64,000 nucleotides of DNA, taken from contig CAYYYF010000003.1 of the NCBI GenBank assembly GCA_964475945.1, forward strand, positions 1 through 64,000, written 5' to 3'. Origin of the DNA: JBBIQH01 sp964475945. GTDB taxonomy: Archaea; Thermoproteota; Nitrososphaeria; Nitrososphaerales; Nitrosocaldaceae. Numbering within the stretch: position 1 is the stretch's first letter; each line of letters begins with the position of its first letter. The translations under genes were made by a program, and so were the position numbers. This document shows positions 63,717 to 64,000 of the stretch, in pieces. The notes under the pieces were generated by a model that was not told the DNA's origin, ran no database searches, and worked only from the letters and a program-made list of their open reading frames with translations.

Positions 63717-64000
63717 ATGGATTACCAGATTATGGGAAGGAGTAGAGAGATTGATGAGAGGGATATGGAGTTGCTTAGGCTTCTATACAGTAATCCTACA
63801 CTAACCCAGGTTGAGTTGGCCAAGATGCTAGGTCTAACACAGGCCGCAGTATCATTAAGGTTAAAGAAGCTGAAGAGGTTAGGTATCATAAGGGAGTTAA
63901 GGTATGCCATAGACCCCTTTAATATAGGGTTGGAGGTTACAGGTGTGGATGTGCATGTAAAGGATGCATCTAAGATGGTAAGTAAGTTCATGCACTGCCC
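63717..64000 (+). CDS. Lrp/AsnC-family transcription regulator, cut by the window end
   Basis: At least 94 codons. The N-terminal winged helix is clear: REIDERDMELLRLLYSNPTL, then LTQVELAKMLGLTQAAVSLR and KKLKRLGIIRELRYAIDPFN, as in Lrp/AsnC (AaTF-type). The rest of the gene lies beyond the window. An ATG at 63717 and one at 63732 are both in frame; the TATA-like stretch at about 63694-63709 favours 63732 for a leaderless mRNA. Confidence 0.85.
   Translation, partial: MDYQIMGRSREIDERDMELLRLLYSNPTLTQVELAKMLGLTQAAVSLRLKKLKRLGIIRELRYAIDPFNIGLEVTGVDVHVKDASKMVSKFMHC

Overview
The window looks like the chromosome of an ammonia-oxidising archaeon (Nitrososphaeria/Thaumarchaeota). It carries archaeal amoA, amoX and amoB. 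The information-processing genes are archaeal throughout: TBP, RNase P Pop5, the Pcc1 subunit of KEOPS, ABCE1, GatD/GatE, eS1, eS19, PDCD5, uS13, uS15 and uS4. It also has an FMN/NADH-module-free Nuo complex I. The AT-rich composition, ATA/AGG-rich codon use and tRNA genes with several non-canonical introns suggest a thermophilic Nitrosocaldus-like lineage; that placement is an inference.

Layout. 1-3.7 kb: ammonia monooxygenase genes (amoA and amoX on the minus strand, amoB on the plus strand), with small secreted or membrane proteins that may be extra AMO subunits, and rps15. No amoC is present. 3.8-7.4 kb: a translation and repair block (RecJ-like, Pcc1, SerS, eS1). 7.4-9.7 kb and 18.1-20.3 kb: two paralogous, heavily disrupted loci, each with a secreted BNR/sialidase-like gene divergent from a small secreted-protein gene. 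9.8-18.1 kb: RNA processing, lipid reduction, DNA repair, cobalamin, NAD(P)HX repair, TBP and pyrE. 20.3-22.1 kb: ABCE1. 22.1-24.7 kb: an unusual operon in which three adjacent genes appear to share a DUF2589-like domain. 24.7-29.2 kb: Trm5, DNA ligase, an acetyltransferase, a site-2 protease and 5S rRNA. 29.4-34.3 kb: a cupredoxin-like protein and a non-oxidative pentose phosphate operon (sugar kinase, split transketolase, Rpe, transaldolase). 34.3-38.8 kb: a VWA/AAA+ chelatase-like pair, uS13, uS4 and a small protein.

38.8-44.3 kb is the accessory region. It holds a decayed IS605-type TnpB element, signal peptidase I, RNase HI, a ferritin-like protein, an orphan two-repeat CRISPR array, and a broken archaeal tyrosine integrase beside a CAU-anticodon tRNA gene with two introns. 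A tRNA-Glu(UUC) with an intron in its T-loop follows. 44.5-56.1 kb holds an HD-domain protein and the nuoBCDHIJKMLN operon, which lacks nuoA at its usual head position. 56.2-64 kb: a repeat-rich divergent promoter, eS19, PDCD5, a cyclase, an AmmeMemoRadiSam radical-SAM enzyme, two related winged-helix genes, GatE, GatD, and an Lrp/AsnC regulator cut by the window edge.

Together the genes cover ammonia oxidation, electron transfer into the quinone pool, pentose supply and core translation. The clearest unexplained items are the DUF2589-like operon, the two parallel decayed loci, the CRISPR/integrase/tRNA junction, the tRNA introns, and the iterated AGCTATAC sites in front of the nuo operon.
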